Translations under genes and position numbers: made by a program | Shown: positions 18,590 through 27,833 of the stretch, one piece after another | Layout of the letters: each line of letters begins with the position of its first letter | How positions within the stretch are numbered: position 1 is the stretch's first letter | Origin: Plectonema cf. radiosum LEGE 06105 | Lineage (GTDB): Bacteria > Cyanobacteriota > Cyanobacteriia > Cyanobacteriales > Nostocaceae | Direction of reading: 5' to 3' | Length of the DNA stretch: 64,000 bases | NCBI RefSeq assembly: GCF_015207665.1 | Contig: NZ_JADEWL010000018.1 | Location: 22,676 to 86,675 of the forward strand | Notes under the pieces: generated by a model | What the model was told of the DNA's origin: nothing | What the model saw: only the letters and a program-made list of their open reading frames with translations | Databases searched by the model: none

Positions 18590-18641
18590 GATACAAACAT
18601 AACAATACCATGTACTTATAACACAAATCAATTTACAAATT

Positions 18642-19517
18642 ATGATTTCCATAACTAATTTGCCACAAAATCAATTACTGCGAATTTCTCAAGGACAACT
18701 TAACTTATTAGAACGTTGTCCCCGTGAATTTCAACATACTTATTTAGAACAACTCCGTCCCCCAATCAACCCAGAAAATCAAGAAAAACAGTTGCAGGGT
18801 AGTCGCTTTCACTTACTGATGCAGCAGCAAGAAATGGGTTTAGAAATTGATAAATTTTTGCAAGCTGATGAGAATGACAAAAAAGATCATGATATTTTGC
18901 AACTGCAAAATTGGATAAAAGCTTTTGCGATCGCAGCACCAGAAATTTTAACAGAAGAAATAGCAAATAGCGAAACGTTTCGCGAAAGCGAACATTACCG
19001 TACATTGCAAGTAGAAAATTATCTACTGACGGCTATTTACGATTTATTGATTGCAAATCCAGAACAAGCAGAGATTTTTGACTGGAAAACTTATCCCAAA
19101 CCGGAAAGTAAACGTAAACTGCAATACAATTGGCAAACACGTCTTTATTTGTACCTATTAGCAGAAACCAGCGATTATCCACCAGAAAAGATTTCCATGA
19201 CTTATTGGTTTGTCCAGTCTCAAAGCAAACCACACAACATTAAATTTAGTTATAATTCTTCGCAGCATCAGCAAACCAAAAAGAAACTCAATCAACATTT
19301 AAATCGGCTAACTCAATGGCTGGAAGCTTATCAACAAGGAGAACAATTTCCTCAACTATCCGAAGGTAGCAAAACGTGCAATTATTGTCAGTATGCTTCT
19401 CGTTGTCAAAGACAGATTGTTGTTTCTGATACAAAATCATCGTCTGAAAACTTACCTGGAGTCGATGTAAGATTAGTTAACTTAGCTAACATTCAAGAAG
19501 TACCTATCAAAGGTTAA
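18642..19517 (+). CDS. PD-(D/E)XK nuclease family protein with Fe-S type Cys cluster
   Basis: A 291-aa RecB/Cas4-like nuclease. The order is ISQGQLNLLERCPREFQHTY (first Cys of the cluster), GSRFHLLMQ (motif I His), AIYDLLI (metal-binding Asp), AEIFDWKT (Asp-x-Lys core), QTRLYLYLL (motif QxxxY) and a C-terminal CNYCQYASRC trio. One Cys upstream and three downstream is the 4Fe-4S layout of Cas4 and AddB. It is not near CRISPR or cas genes. A GNAT gene follows after 18 bp, and recJ lies further on, so DNA repair is a reasonable role (inference). Confidence 0.83.
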   Translation: MISITNLPQNQLLRISQGQLNLLERCPREFQHTYLEQLRPPINPENQEKQLQGSRFHLLMQQQEMGLEIDKFLQADENDKKDHDILQLQNWIKAFAIAAPEILTEEIANSETFRESEHYRTLQVENYLLTAIYDLLIANPEQAEIFDWKTYPKPESKRKLQYNWQTRLYLYLLAETSDYPPEKISMTYWFVQSQSKPHNIKFSYNSSQHQQTKKKLNQHLNRLTQWLEAYQQGEQFPQLSEGSKTCNYCQYASRCQRQIVVSDTKSSSENLPGVDVRLVNLANIQEVPIKG

Positions 19518-19535
19518 TAACTTCTTAATTATTTT

Positions 19536-20165
19536 ATGCAGTCAGAAAATAACAATGTAGTTTACGTTCGTGAATTGAAAATTGATGACATTGCGCCAGT
19601 TTTTCATTTGGGTGAACAATTATTCACTAGTGATTTGTATCCTTATTTATATAGAACTTGGGATGAATGGGAGGTAATTGGACTTTACAATACAGATGCA
19701 GAATATTGTTTGGTTGCTGAGGTTGATCAAGAATTAGCAGGATTTATTTTAGGAACAATTATTAGTAAAGCATCTTGGACTTATGGTTATATTTTGTGGT
19801 TGGGAGTAAATCCGAAATTTCAACGTCGTCGGGTAGCAGATAAGTTAGTTGATAATCTGATTGCGCGTATGATTGAAGACGGTGCAAGATTTATGCTTGC
19901 AGATACAGATCCAGCGAATGTTCCAGCGGTTAAGTTCTTTCATCGTAAAGGTTTTGGCAATACACGGCAACATATTTTTTTATCGATGAATTTAAGCAAA
20001 CACGAACAATATGGCAGGTTAATAGAATACGAACATCAAAAAGCAGAAAGGGCTGGTTACAGACGTTCTAATTCTATCCGCGCACGCAAACAAGAACTAA
20101 TTGGTGGTGAAACGATTATTAAACCTATAGAGAAAGAATTTGATGAAGAAAATCAATTAAGCTGA
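19536..20165 (+). CDS. GNAT-family N-acetyltransferase
   Basis: A 209-aa acetyltransferase. The acetyl-CoA-binding strand and loop read LGVNPKFQRRRVADKLVDNL, an RxxGxA-like pattern with a positively charged loop. VKFFHRKGFGNTRQHIFLSM is the conserved end of the fold. Residues 165-209 are a charged extra tail. It starts 18 bp after the nuclease gene and is probably co-transcribed. The substrate cannot be deduced; a RimI-like ribosomal or protein N-terminal acetylation role is only one option. Confidence 0.85.
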   Translation: MQSENNNVVYVRELKIDDIAPVFHLGEQLFTSDLYPYLYRTWDEWEVIGLYNTDAEYCLVAEVDQELAGFILGTIISKASWTYGYILWLGVNPKFQRRRVADKLVDNLIARMIEDGARFMLADTDPANVPAVKFFHRKGFGNTRQHIFLSMNLSKHEQYGRLIEYEHQKAERAGYRRSNSIRARKQELIGGETIIKPIEKEFDEENQLS

Positions 20166-20189
20166 TAAAATTTTAGATTTAGATTTAGA

Positions 20190-20270
20190 TGGGTAATTGG
20201 TAATTGGTAATTGGTAATGGGTAATTAAATCCGTGGAATCCGTGAAATCCCTTACAATCCGTGATCAAAA
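20190..20270 (+). repeat. Short heptamer array plus AATCCGT units
   Basis: Four to five copies of GGTAATT/GGGTAAT are followed by four AATCCGT-like units up to the recJ start. The same combination occurs at 9593-9662, so the two modules travel together. Confidence 0.75.
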
Positions 20271-20271
20271 T

Positions 20272-22677
20272 ATGATAATGTCCGAACAACAATGGATTCT
20301 TAAATCAACCGAAGAACCACCAAAATGGTTCCTAGAATTAGTTCAAACATATATATCTACATCAAAAGGTAATTTTGCTGCACAATTATTATGGCAACGA
20401 GGAATTAGAGATAAAATTCAGTTAGAAAATCATATTAATCCTCAAACTTATCAAAGTGCAAGTCCCTTTGAATTTGGACAAGAAATGCACTTAGCTGTAG
20501 AAAGATTGCAACAAGCCCGAAATAACCATGAGAAAGTGACAATTTGGGGAGATTTCGACGCTGATGGTATCACTTCTACAGCAGTATTGTGGGATGGTTT
20601 AGGACAATTCTTTGCCAAAAATACGCAGTTAAATTACTACATTCCCAATCGTTTAACAGAATCTCACGGACTGAATATTCACGGAATCGAAAAGCTTAAA
20701 CAGCAGGGATGCCAGTTAATAATTACTTGCGATACTGGCAGCACTAATATTGATGAAATCATCTATGCAAACAACTTAGATATAGATATTATTGTTACAG
20801 ACCATCACACCTTACTACCAGAACGTCCACCCGTAACCGCAATTATTAATCCCCGCAATTTACCCGAATCCCATCAACTATTTCATCTTTCCGGAGTAGC
20901 GGTAGCCTATAAACTAGTAGAAGCTCTTTACATCAGCTTGCCACAAATACCGCAACAGCCATTAGAAGATTTATTAGACTTAGTAGCAGTCGGATTAATC
21001 GCCGACTTAGTACAATTGAGCGGAGATTGTCGTTACTTAGCGCAATTAGGAATTGGACAACTACAACAGGACTTTAAAAAACCACCAGTAGCAAGAAGAA
21101 GACCAGGTGTAGGCAGACTGCTAGAATTGTGTCAGAAAAATGGCGATCGCCCTACAGATATTTCCTTTGGTTTGGGACCGCGAATCAATGCTGTCAGTCG
21201 TATTCAAGGAGACGCAAGCTTTTGCGTAGAATTACTAACTAGTAGGGAGCATCAGCGCGTTTGTGAACTAGCAGAAATCACCGAACTCGCAAACACCCGT
21301 CGTAAATCTTTGCAAAAAGACGTAGGCAGTCAAGTAGCTCAAAAGCTTTCTCAAATAGACTTATCAACCACCAGTGTTATAGTTCTCGCAGACCCTCAAT
21401 GGGCGGTTGGTGTTCTGGGATTAGTTGCAGGACAAGTCGCACAAGATACAGGAAGACCGACGATTTTACTAAGTACAGAAGAAGTAGTAGAAGACGACAA
21501 AGAGAATATTAATTTCACCCCATCACCCCCATCCCTAACCCTAGCAAGAGGTTCAGCACGTTCAGTTAACTCAGTAGATTTATATCAATTAGTCAAAGAT
21601 CAAGCACATTTACTGCATCGTTTCGGAGGACATCCGTTTGCAGCAGGTTTGAGTATTCCAGTAGAAAATATTGCTTTATTTACACAAGCAATTAACCAGC
21701 GGTTGCGACAAATAAGCGGAGGTATAACACCAAAACCAACAGTCGAAGCAGATTTAATCGTTACCGTTGCAGACTTAGGGAAGGAATTATTTTTAGAATT
21801 AAAATTACTTGAACCCTGCGGAATGGGTAATCCAGTACCAAAACTTTTGATAAAAAACTGTTGGTTTGAAAATACTTGGCATCGTAATCAAGAAGATTCG
21901 CGGGGTCAAAAAATTCAGTACATCAAAACAGAATTTAATATCCGAGACGACTCGACTACAAATACTTTTTCCGGCATCTGGTGGGGACATTATAAAGATG
22001 AATTACCACCCCAGAAATGTGATTGTATAGTTGAGCTAGACTATAACACTTTTAAAAAACGTTATGAAATTCGATTGATAACAGTACGCCCTGCTAAAAA
22101 TGCAATTAATCCAGTTGATAACAGTTTGTCATTTATTTTAGACTGGCGAAATATGCCCCCGAATAACTATCCATCATTATGCGATTCTCCCCTTATGGTT
22201 AAAGAATGTCCAACTCGTTGGGATGATTTACGAGTATGGTTAAGACGTTCCTTTCATAAACAACAACCCTTAGCATTAGCGTGGTCAAAAACTAATCCCC
22301 AACCACCAGAAGAAATTTGGTTTAAACTTGTAGGAATAGCTAAATATTTGTGTCGTACTAATCAAGCCGTTACCCGCATAAAAATATTAGAAAAATTATC
22401 AATGAGTAACCAAACCTTACATTTAGGTTTTCAAGCTTTAAAAAATTTAGGATATACAATCAAAGCAGAAGATAATTACTTGATATTTAGCCATAAAGAT
22501 GAGAAAAATTCTACTGATAAAACAACAGATGCCATCGAAAAATTTATTGCAGCAATACGGGAAGAAGAATTTCAAAAACATTATTTCAATAAAGTACCGA
22601 TATCAATCATCAATTATCAATTGATAGGGAATAGGGTTGGGGGTAATACTGCAAACTCCGGTAGTAGTAACTCCTAA
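20272..22677 (+). CDS. recJ: Single-stranded-DNA-specific exonuclease RecJ
   Basis: 5'-3' ssDNA exonuclease of recombination and mismatch repair. DHH-superfamily motifs are present: DFDADGITSTAVL, CDTGSTN, VTDHHTL and, in DHHA1, FGGHPFAAG. An OB-like region follows (LLEPCGMGNP). At 801 aa it is longer than E. coli RecJ because of a C-terminal extension of about 200 residues, as in other cyanobacteria. ATG at 20272 or 20278 is preferred over a GTG at 20233 that lies in repeat sequence. The end (NYQLIGNRVGG...) reads through repeat-like DNA. A Pro/Ser-rich insertion near residue 420 is encoded by CCCCATCACCCCC repeats. Confidence 0.93.
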   Translation: MIMSEQQWILKSTEEPPKWFLELVQTYISTSKGNFAAQLLWQRGIRDKIQLENHINPQTYQSASPFEFGQEMHLAVERLQQARNNHEKVTIWGDFDADGITSTAVLWDGLGQFFAKNTQLNYYIPNRLTESHGLNIHGIEKLKQQGCQLIITCDTGSTNIDEIIYANNLDIDIIVTDHHTLLPERPPVTAIINPRNLPESHQLFHLSGVAVAYKLVEALYISLPQIPQQPLEDLLDLVAVGLIADLVQLSGDCRYLAQLGIGQLQQDFKKPPVARRRPGVGRLLELCQKNGDRPTDISFGLGPRINAVSRIQGDASFCVELLTSREHQRVCELAEITELANTRRKSLQKDVGSQVAQKLSQIDLSTTSVIVLADPQWAVGVLGLVAGQVAQDTGRPTILLSTEEVVEDDKENINFTPSPPSLTLARGSARSVNSVDLYQLVKDQAHLLHRFGGHPFAAGLSIPVENIALFTQAINQRLRQISGGITPKPTVEADLIVTVADLGKELFLELKLLEPCGMGNPVPKLLIKNCWFENTWHRNQEDSRGQKIQYIKTEFNIRDDSTTNTFSGIWWGHYKDELPPQKCDCIVELDYNTFKKRYEIRLITVRPAKNAINPVDNSLSFILDWRNMPPNNYPSLCDSPLMVKECPTRWDDLRVWLRRSFHKQQPLALAWSKTNPQPPEEIWFKLVGIAKYLCRTNQAVTRIKILEKLSMSNQTLHLGFQALKNLGYTIKAEDNYLIFSHKDEKNSTDKTTDAIEKFIAAIREEEFQKHYFNKVPISIINYQLIGNRVGGNTANSGSSNS

Positions 22678-22726
22678 CTCTCAATCCAAAATCCAAAATC
22701 TAAAATCTAAAATCTAAAATCTAAAA
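22678..22726 (+). repeat. Heptamer array, AAAATCT/AAAATCC type
   Basis: Six to seven copies of AAAATCC/AAAATCT sit between the convergent recJ and DUF218 genes. The same unit is found at 38700, 49420, 55105 and 55255. Confidence 0.85.
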
Positions 22727-23428
22727 TGTTGTAACTTTCAAATTTCCTTGACGTTCGCATTTAAAACCACGACTTTGCCATTCTTGTAAATTAACTTTAT
22801 TTAACTGTATGACATGAGAACATTGCGGTTTGATGATTTGACTTAATCCTGCCCAAACTAAGCTACGAGTAACATCTAAACCAGTTTTCAACCAATGTTC
22901 CCGATTTCCTGGAATACCTTGTTCTTGAATTATGTCAGGTTCTACCCACATTCCGTGAGCGCCTAAAAGTATTTGTGCTATCCATTTAGCTCTTGGTAAA
23001 TGTGTCATAGAAGTAATTAATTTCACCTTATGCACGCCCCAATTCTGCAAAATTGGAATACTATAGTAAAAGTTATCAAAAGTGGAGTCAGCACATTTTT
23101 CTAACCAAACATTACTCATAGGTGCAGCTTGCCGTTGAAAAATCAGCCAAATACAAGGATCGAGAGAACCACTAGAAATTAAAATGGGGATTTGCGGATA
23201 TTTTTCTGCTAATTGGGCAACATATATCTCTCGTTTGATGCTACCACCCAAAACGAAAAAAGCATCTACTGGCTTGGAAGAGGCAAAAAATACAGTTATA
23301 CTAGTAAAAAATAACCAAATAGTAACTATCAAGCTCATAACAATCGTAAATCTTTGTAAAAAACGCCACCATTTTTGAAATTGTCTTCTAACTTGAAAAA
23401 ATCGGTCATTTTTTACTTTACGATTCAT
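22721..23428 (-). CDS. DUF218 (YdcF/ElyC/SanA-like) membrane protein
   Basis: A 235-aa protein with a basic cytoplasmic N-terminus, one membrane helix at about residues 29-51, and an extracytoplasmic DUF218 domain. FFVLGGSIKREIYVAQLA is the family's first conserved loop; ADSTFDNFYYSIPIL matches the TxxNxxxS region and TSMTHLPRA the later catalytic-like loop. ElyC and SanA act in envelope integrity and vancomycin resistance in enterobacteria; the exact reaction is unknown. It converges on recJ. Confidence 0.8.
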   Translation of the reverse strand: MNRKVKNDRFFQVRRQFQKWWRFLQRFTIVMSLIVTIWLFFTSITVFFASSKPVDAFFVLGGSIKREIYVAQLAEKYPQIPILISSGSLDPCIWLIFQRQAAPMSNVWLEKCADSTFDNFYYSIPILQNWGVHKVKLITSMTHLPRAKWIAQILLGAHGMWVEPDIIQEQGIPGNREHWLKTGLDVTRSLVWAGLSQIIKPQCSHVIQLNKVNLQEWQSRGFKCERQGNLKVTTF

Positions 23429-23803
23429 GGTAAACCCGAATAAAATAGTCTGTTGTAGTTTTGGTAAATTCCATAGTAAATGTAACTTATATAGCTAAGT
23501 GATAGTCTCTATTAAACAAAGTAAAATTCAGTGCTAGTATGACACTGATGAAAGTGGCATAGGAATGAATTAAGCTTGCGGAGGAAATTGACCGGAGAAC
23601 GCCGGTTGTTGCAGGCTCCGTCGAAGAAAGGCGGAGTACCGACGACTAAGTTAAAAAACCGGCATTGAGAGCTAACAAGCGTGTTTTGAGAAAAACTTCA
23701 AGAATAAGCCTCAAAAAGTCAGATTCCTCATGGCAAAACTTATCAGTTTCAGGATTATCTGATTGCTAAACTGTCAAAAACACAATCATTCGTGCAAACA
23801 TAA
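23429..23803 (+). other. Long leader region upstream of the Ctp protease
   Basis: This 375-bp gap is less AT-rich at about 23570-23690. There, ACCGG...CCGGT (23589-23606) and CTCCG...CGGAG (23618-23637) form two adjacent GC-rich hairpins, followed by an unpaired AACCGGC. They lie 115-215 bp before the Ctp start codon. A structured leader or small RNA is possible; I do not recognise a known riboswitch. Confidence 0.35.
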
Positions 23804-25132
23804 ATGAAACAATCAGCGAAACGTTACTCACCGCTGCAATCGGCTTTGATGAGTGGAGCAATAGCCACCACAGCAGCAGTGTCTGTATTTGGTCCAGTTT
23901 GGTGTCGTTCCGTTCAAGCTGCTCTACAGGATAGCCCTAAAGCCATTGTTGACCAAGTATGGCAATTAGTAAATCGCGAATATGTGGATGGCTCATTTAA
24001 CAACCAAGACTGGATAGCTACCAGAAAGACTTTGTTAAAAAATAACTATACTAATCGCGAGCAAGCTTATAGTGCAATTCGTCAAACTTTGAAAAAATTG
24101 AATGATCCATACACTCGTTTTATGGATCCCCAAGATTATCAAACTCTGACTTCTCAGACTTCTGGGGAAGTTTCCGGGATTGGTATTCGCATGGAGGTAG
24201 ATCAACAAACCCAGCTTTTAACAGTTGTAGAGGCTTTAGAAAACTCTCCGGCATTAAAAGCGGGTATCAAAGCAGGTGATGTGATTTTGGCTATTGACGG
24301 AAAAACCACCAAAAATATGAAAATAGAGGATGCCTCGGAATTAATTCGAGGTAAGGTGGGTACATCGATCAATTTGCGCTTAGGAAGACCTACTCAAAAA
24401 CCATTTGATATCAAGTTGACGCGATCGACTATTGAAGTACCAACTGTGATGTATACCCTTAGAAAAGAAGGTAATCGGCAGGTTGGTTATATTCGTTTGC
24501 GGGAATTTAGCGCTCATGCAGCAGAGCAAATGCAGCGTGCTATCCGTCAATTGAACGCGAGTAACGTTGATGGCTTCGTGCTAGACTTGCGAGGAAACCC
24601 AGGTGGTTTGTTAAATGCAAGCATTGAAATTGCTCGGATGTGGCTTGATAAAGGTGATATTGTTCGTACAGAAGACCGTAAAGGTGGAAGTGAATTGACC
24701 AAAGCTAACAGTACAGCTTTGACAAATCTTCCGCTAGTAGTCTTAGTAGATGGCAATTCAGCTAGTGCCAGTGAAATTCTTACAGGCGCACTAAAAGATA
24801 ACAAGCGAGCAACAGTAATTGGTTCTAAAACTTTTGGAAAAGCATTAGTACAATCAGTCCATCAACTAGCAGATGGTTCTGGTGTAGCAATTACCATTGC
24901 TCATTACTATACTCCTAAAGGAACTGATATCAATAAAAAGGGAATTACACCCGATATACAAATGGATTTGACAGCATCGCAGGAACGTCAACTTGCTTCC
25001 GATCCTAAATTGCTGGGAACAAATCAAGACCCTCATTATGCCCGTGCGCTGTCGATTTTATCAAACAACTATTTTGCATCTGGGGAGCAAAATCAACTTT
25101 CTCGCAAATCTGTGGTGTTACCTAAGCCTTAA
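23804..25132 (+). CDS. Carboxyl-terminal processing protease (S41, CtpA/B/C family)
   Basis: Serine protease of 442 aa with an N-terminal signal or anchor sequence (residues about 1-40, cut or anchored before ALQDSPKAI), a PDZ domain at about 125-205, and the S41 catalytic core: LDLRGNPGGLL, DGNSASASEI (nucleophile Ser) and IGSKTFGKALVQ (general-base Lys). Acts in the lumen or periplasm. Cyanobacteria carry several paralogues; CtpA matures the D1 protein of photosystem II. I cannot say from sequence alone which paralogue this is. The gene stands alone with a long leader and a downstream hairpin. Confidence 0.92.
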   Translation: MKQSAKRYSPLQSALMSGAIATTAAVSVFGPVWCRSVQAALQDSPKAIVDQVWQLVNREYVDGSFNNQDWIATRKTLLKNNYTNREQAYSAIRQTLKKLNDPYTRFMDPQDYQTLTSQTSGEVSGIGIRMEVDQQTQLLTVVEALENSPALKAGIKAGDVILAIDGKTTKNMKIEDASELIRGKVGTSINLRLGRPTQKPFDIKLTRSTIEVPTVMYTLRKEGNRQVGYIRLREFSAHAAEQMQRAIRQLNASNVDGFVLDLRGNPGGLLNASIEIARMWLDKGDIVRTEDRKGGSELTKANSTALTNLPLVVLVDGNSASASEILTGALKDNKRATVIGSKTFGKALVQSVHQLADGSGVAITIAHYYTPKGTDINKKGITPDIQMDLTASQERQLASDPKLLGTNQDPHYARALSILSNNYFASGEQNQLSRKSVVLPKP

Positions 25133-25207
25133 ATAATTTATTAGCTATCGGTTATTTGTCTTAGAGGCTTTGGTAGTGGATATAAAACTGTAATTTAATT
25201 TCTGGTC

Positions 25208-25243
25208 AAAGCTACCCATTGTTAGACTTTTTTGGGTAGCTTT
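25208..25243 (+). terminator. Hairpin after the Ctp protease gene
   Basis: AAAGCTACCC and GGGTAGCTTT form a perfect 10-bp stem around a 16-nt loop that ends in six T. It is the only strong hairpin shortly after the stop codon. The T run lies in the loop and not after the stem, so the mechanism is not classical. Confidence 0.5.
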
Positions 25244-25273
25244 CTGCTGCCATATTAAAGATGGTTATTTATT

Positions 25274-25310
25274 TGACACTCCCTGCGCTTAAAAGCGTGG
25301 GGATTTTCAC
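25274..25310. mobile_element. Possible relic of an IS200/IS605-type end
   Basis: GACACTCCCTGCGCTTAAAA with the matching AGCGTGGGGA gives a short hairpin (CGCTT/AAGCG with outer CCC/GGG). This resembles the 3'-end hairpin of cyanobacterial IS605-family elements. No transposase or TnpB is present, so it would be a solo relic. Confidence 0.35.
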
Positions 25311-25394
25311 TGTTCTATCGGATACCCCTATAAGTACGTGAACGCACCCTCGCTAACCATTCATAATTAATGGTTAGTTTTTCCCAAAATTGTC

Positions 25395-25420
25395 TAGAGA
25401 CGTTATGTATAACGTCTCTA
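25395..25420. repeat. 26-bp perfect palindrome (TAGAGACGTTAT)
   Basis: TAGAGACGTTAT is followed by GT and its exact complement ATAACGTCTCTA. This is a known style of small dispersed palindrome in cyanobacteria; a decayed relative is at 45466-45493. Confidence 0.65.
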
Positions 25421-25593
25421 CAGCACGTCGATAGACGAACAAACCCCTCAAAACTTATGTCGTGGAGTACTAGAACATTCTCGATTTATTAAAATTGATA
25501 GATAATGGTTTTTTGATTGGGAATACTTGAAACTAGAGGATTAGTAATTATTTCCTCCTTGACTAATAATTCCTATTTAAAAAAATTCAATTC

Positions 25594-26562
25594 ATGAACA
25601 ACGAGTCATTAAACACAACCGCTACCAATAGTTTTAAACCGCAGGTATCGGTAGTAGTTCCTATTTATAATGGTACGGCAGATATACCAGAATTAATTAA
25701 TTGTCTCGGCGCTCAAACTTATCCAAAACAACGGGTAGAGTATTTATTGGTAGACAATAACAGTAGCGATGGTACATCTGAATTATTAAAACTCCAGTTA
25801 GAAAATTGCCCAATTAAAATTCGGGCTTTGAGTGAAAACAATATCCAAAGTTCTTACGCTGCACGCAACACGGGTATTCGTCAAGCCCTAGGGGAAATTA
25901 TCGCCTTTACTGACGCTGATTGCCGTCCTCAACCACAGTGGTTAGATGCATTGATTCAGCCTTTTGTCAATAAAAATGTGCTAATTGTCGCTGGTGAAAT
26001 TACAGCGTTACCTGGTAATAGCTTATTGGAGAAATACGCAGACCGGCAAGAAACTTTATCGCAAAAACATACATTAGCAAATAAATTTTGTGCCTACGGA
26101 CAAACAGCAAATTTAGCAATTCGTCGGTTAGGGCTAGAAAAAGCAGGATTATTCCGTCCCTACCTGACAACTGGAGGTGATGCTGATATATGTTGGCGAA
26201 TTTTGCAGCTTGAGATGGGAAGTTTAGAATTTGCGCCCACAGCAATCGTCCAGCACCGTCATCGAACCACATTAAAGGAACTTAAGAGTCAATGGCGACG
26301 TTATGGGCGTTCAAACAGCTATCTCCATGAGCTACACGGCGTAGAATTGATGCGAGAGATCACACTTAATGAATGTTACTATGGCTTAGCGCGTTGGTTA
26401 GTTAAAGAAGTACCTAAAAACAGTTTAAAAGCATTATTTGGTAAAGCTAGCCTTGTAGACTTAGTAAACACACCAATTGGTTTGTTGACAGCCAGAGCGC
26501 GTTACTTAGGACAGCAGCAAGCGCAATTACCTGCTCAAGCCGAGAAAATTGAATGGCTTTGA
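25594..26562 (+). CDS. Family 2 glycosyltransferase
   Basis: A 322-aa GT-A fold enzyme. VSVVVPIYNGTADIPELINCL is the nucleotide-sugar-binding start, VDNNSSDGT follows, and FTDADCRP provides the metal-binding DxD-like motif. The C-terminal part (TTGGDADICWRI and QHRHRTTLKELKSQW) is typical of GT2 enzymes that make surface polysaccharide. No membrane helix is clear, so it is cytoplasmic or peripheral. It is separated from both neighbours, and its acceptor is unknown. Confidence 0.88.
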   Translation: MNNESLNTTATNSFKPQVSVVVPIYNGTADIPELINCLGAQTYPKQRVEYLLVDNNSSDGTSELLKLQLENCPIKIRALSENNIQSSYAARNTGIRQALGEIIAFTDADCRPQPQWLDALIQPFVNKNVLIVAGEITALPGNSLLEKYADRQETLSQKHTLANKFCAYGQTANLAIRRLGLEKAGLFRPYLTTGGDADICWRILQLEMGSLEFAPTAIVQHRHRTTLKELKSQWRRYGRSNSYLHELHGVELMREITLNECYYGLARWLVKEVPKNSLKALFGKASLVDLVNTPIGLLTARARYLGQQQAQLPAQAEKIEWL

Positions 26563-26645
26563 AGAATGAATAATAGATAACTGTTCACTGATAACTGTTG
26601 CCAAATTTCGCTAAATTGAGAAAAGTACAATACAGGACAATCGAG

Positions 26646-27341
26646 ATGACACCACAACTGTTACTGGTAGATGATGAACCCGGATTGCGCGAAGCCGTGA
26701 AAGATTACTTAGAAGCGAGTAATTTCAAAGTTCAGGTTGCCAGTAACGCCCGTGATGCTTGGGATTGGATGCAACAAAATACACCAGATTTGGTAATCTC
26801 CGATATTATGATGCCTCAAGTGGATGGTTATCAATTTCTCAAGCAACTCCGAGATGATACTCGGTTTAAAACATTACCAGTGATATTTTTAACTGCAAAA
26901 GGAATGACTGGCGATCGCATTCAAGGTTATCAAGCTGGTGTTGATGCTTATTTACCCAAACCTTTCGATCCAGATGAGTTAGTGGCAATAGTAGAGAATT
27001 TGCTTGCTCGTCGCATTGCCAAAACAAGCTCTGGTGGGGAGGAAGGAGAAACGCCAGACTTAGCCGAACTAGCTTCTCAGATAGCCCAAATCAAGGCTCT
27101 ACTGACTCAAAAAACTGGCATTACTCAATCAAGTCCACCTTTCAATATTGACTTAACTCCCAGAGAACAAAGTGTTTTAAATCTGGTTGCTGAAGGATTA
27201 ATGAATAAAGAAATTGCTAGACGTTTAGAGACAAGCGTTCGCAATGTAGAAAAGTATGTTAGCCGTTTGTTTAGTAAAACCGGGACTAATAGCCGTACTG
27301 AGTTAGTGCGGTTTGCTTTAGAACATGGTTTAGCTAATTAA
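26646..27341 (+). CDS. LuxR/NarL-type response regulator
   Basis: A 231-aa two-component regulator. The receiver (about residues 4-120) keeps the acidic pocket DDE, the phospho-Asp in VISDIMMP, Thr in FLTAKG and Lys in PKPFDPDEL. A Gln/Ala-rich linker follows. The LuxR helix-turn-helix is at about 165-225 (LTPREQSVLNLVAEGLMNKEIA). ATG at 26646 gives a standard start (MTPQLLLVDDEPGLR); a TTG 48 bp upstream is rejected. No kinase is adjacent, so the partner is unknown. It resembles the plastid/cyanobacterial Ycf29 class, but I cannot separate it from other NarL-type regulators. Confidence 0.9.
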   Translation: MTPQLLLVDDEPGLREAVKDYLEASNFKVQVASNARDAWDWMQQNTPDLVISDIMMPQVDGYQFLKQLRDDTRFKTLPVIFLTAKGMTGDRIQGYQAGVDAYLPKPFDPDELVAIVENLLARRIAKTSSGGEEGETPDLAELASQIAQIKALLTQKTGITQSSPPFNIDLTPREQSVLNLVAEGLMNKEIARRLETSVRNVEKYVSRLFSKTGTNSRTELVRFALEHGLAN

Positions 27342-27710
27342 TCAAACCAATTTCGATTTTCAGTATTTACTCAAGCAATAAATGTAACTTTCAGTTTTTT
27401 TCTGCTTCTTTTTGCTTTCCCTGTGTCAACAGATAAATTTTTAACCTTTATATTATTGAAATTAAATCCCTGTATTTGATTTTAAAAGGATTTACTTGAA
27501 TTAAGCTGAATTAAAGTTAAGTAATTTACCGTATTTACAGGTATTAAAAGATAGGTAATCATTAAGTAGTGAACTGTAAAGGGAAGATGATTTATACCGA
27601 GAATTTAAAACTAATCAAACCTTACGTATAAATTAAACGTATCCAGTAGAAAAAATCTTTCCTCCGTGTATCTAAACAAAACAAAGTCATCTAGTCGATA
27701 AATCAAAGTA

Positions 27711-27752
27711 TGTATGGGATGAAAGTTTACTCATGCTGACTCATCCCATGCA
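27711..27752. other. Inverted repeat TGTATGGGATGA
   Basis: TGTATGGGATGA (27711-27722) pairs with TCATCCCATGCA (27741-27752), 11 of 12 bases, around an 18-nt loop. It lies in a gene-poor gap and could be a leader or terminator hairpin for the small frame starting at 27834. Confidence 0.35.
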
Positions 27753-27833
27753 CTACTTCTATTTCAACTCTAGGTAAGCTTAATTGGGGAACTATTATCT
27801 TGATGCCATGAAGAAAAGAGCAAAAATTAGGAG

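Noticed and set aside
18642..19517. cas4 of a CRISPR system
   Set aside because: Similar motifs, but no cas gene or array is present; it is a stand-alone PD-(D/E)XK nuclease.
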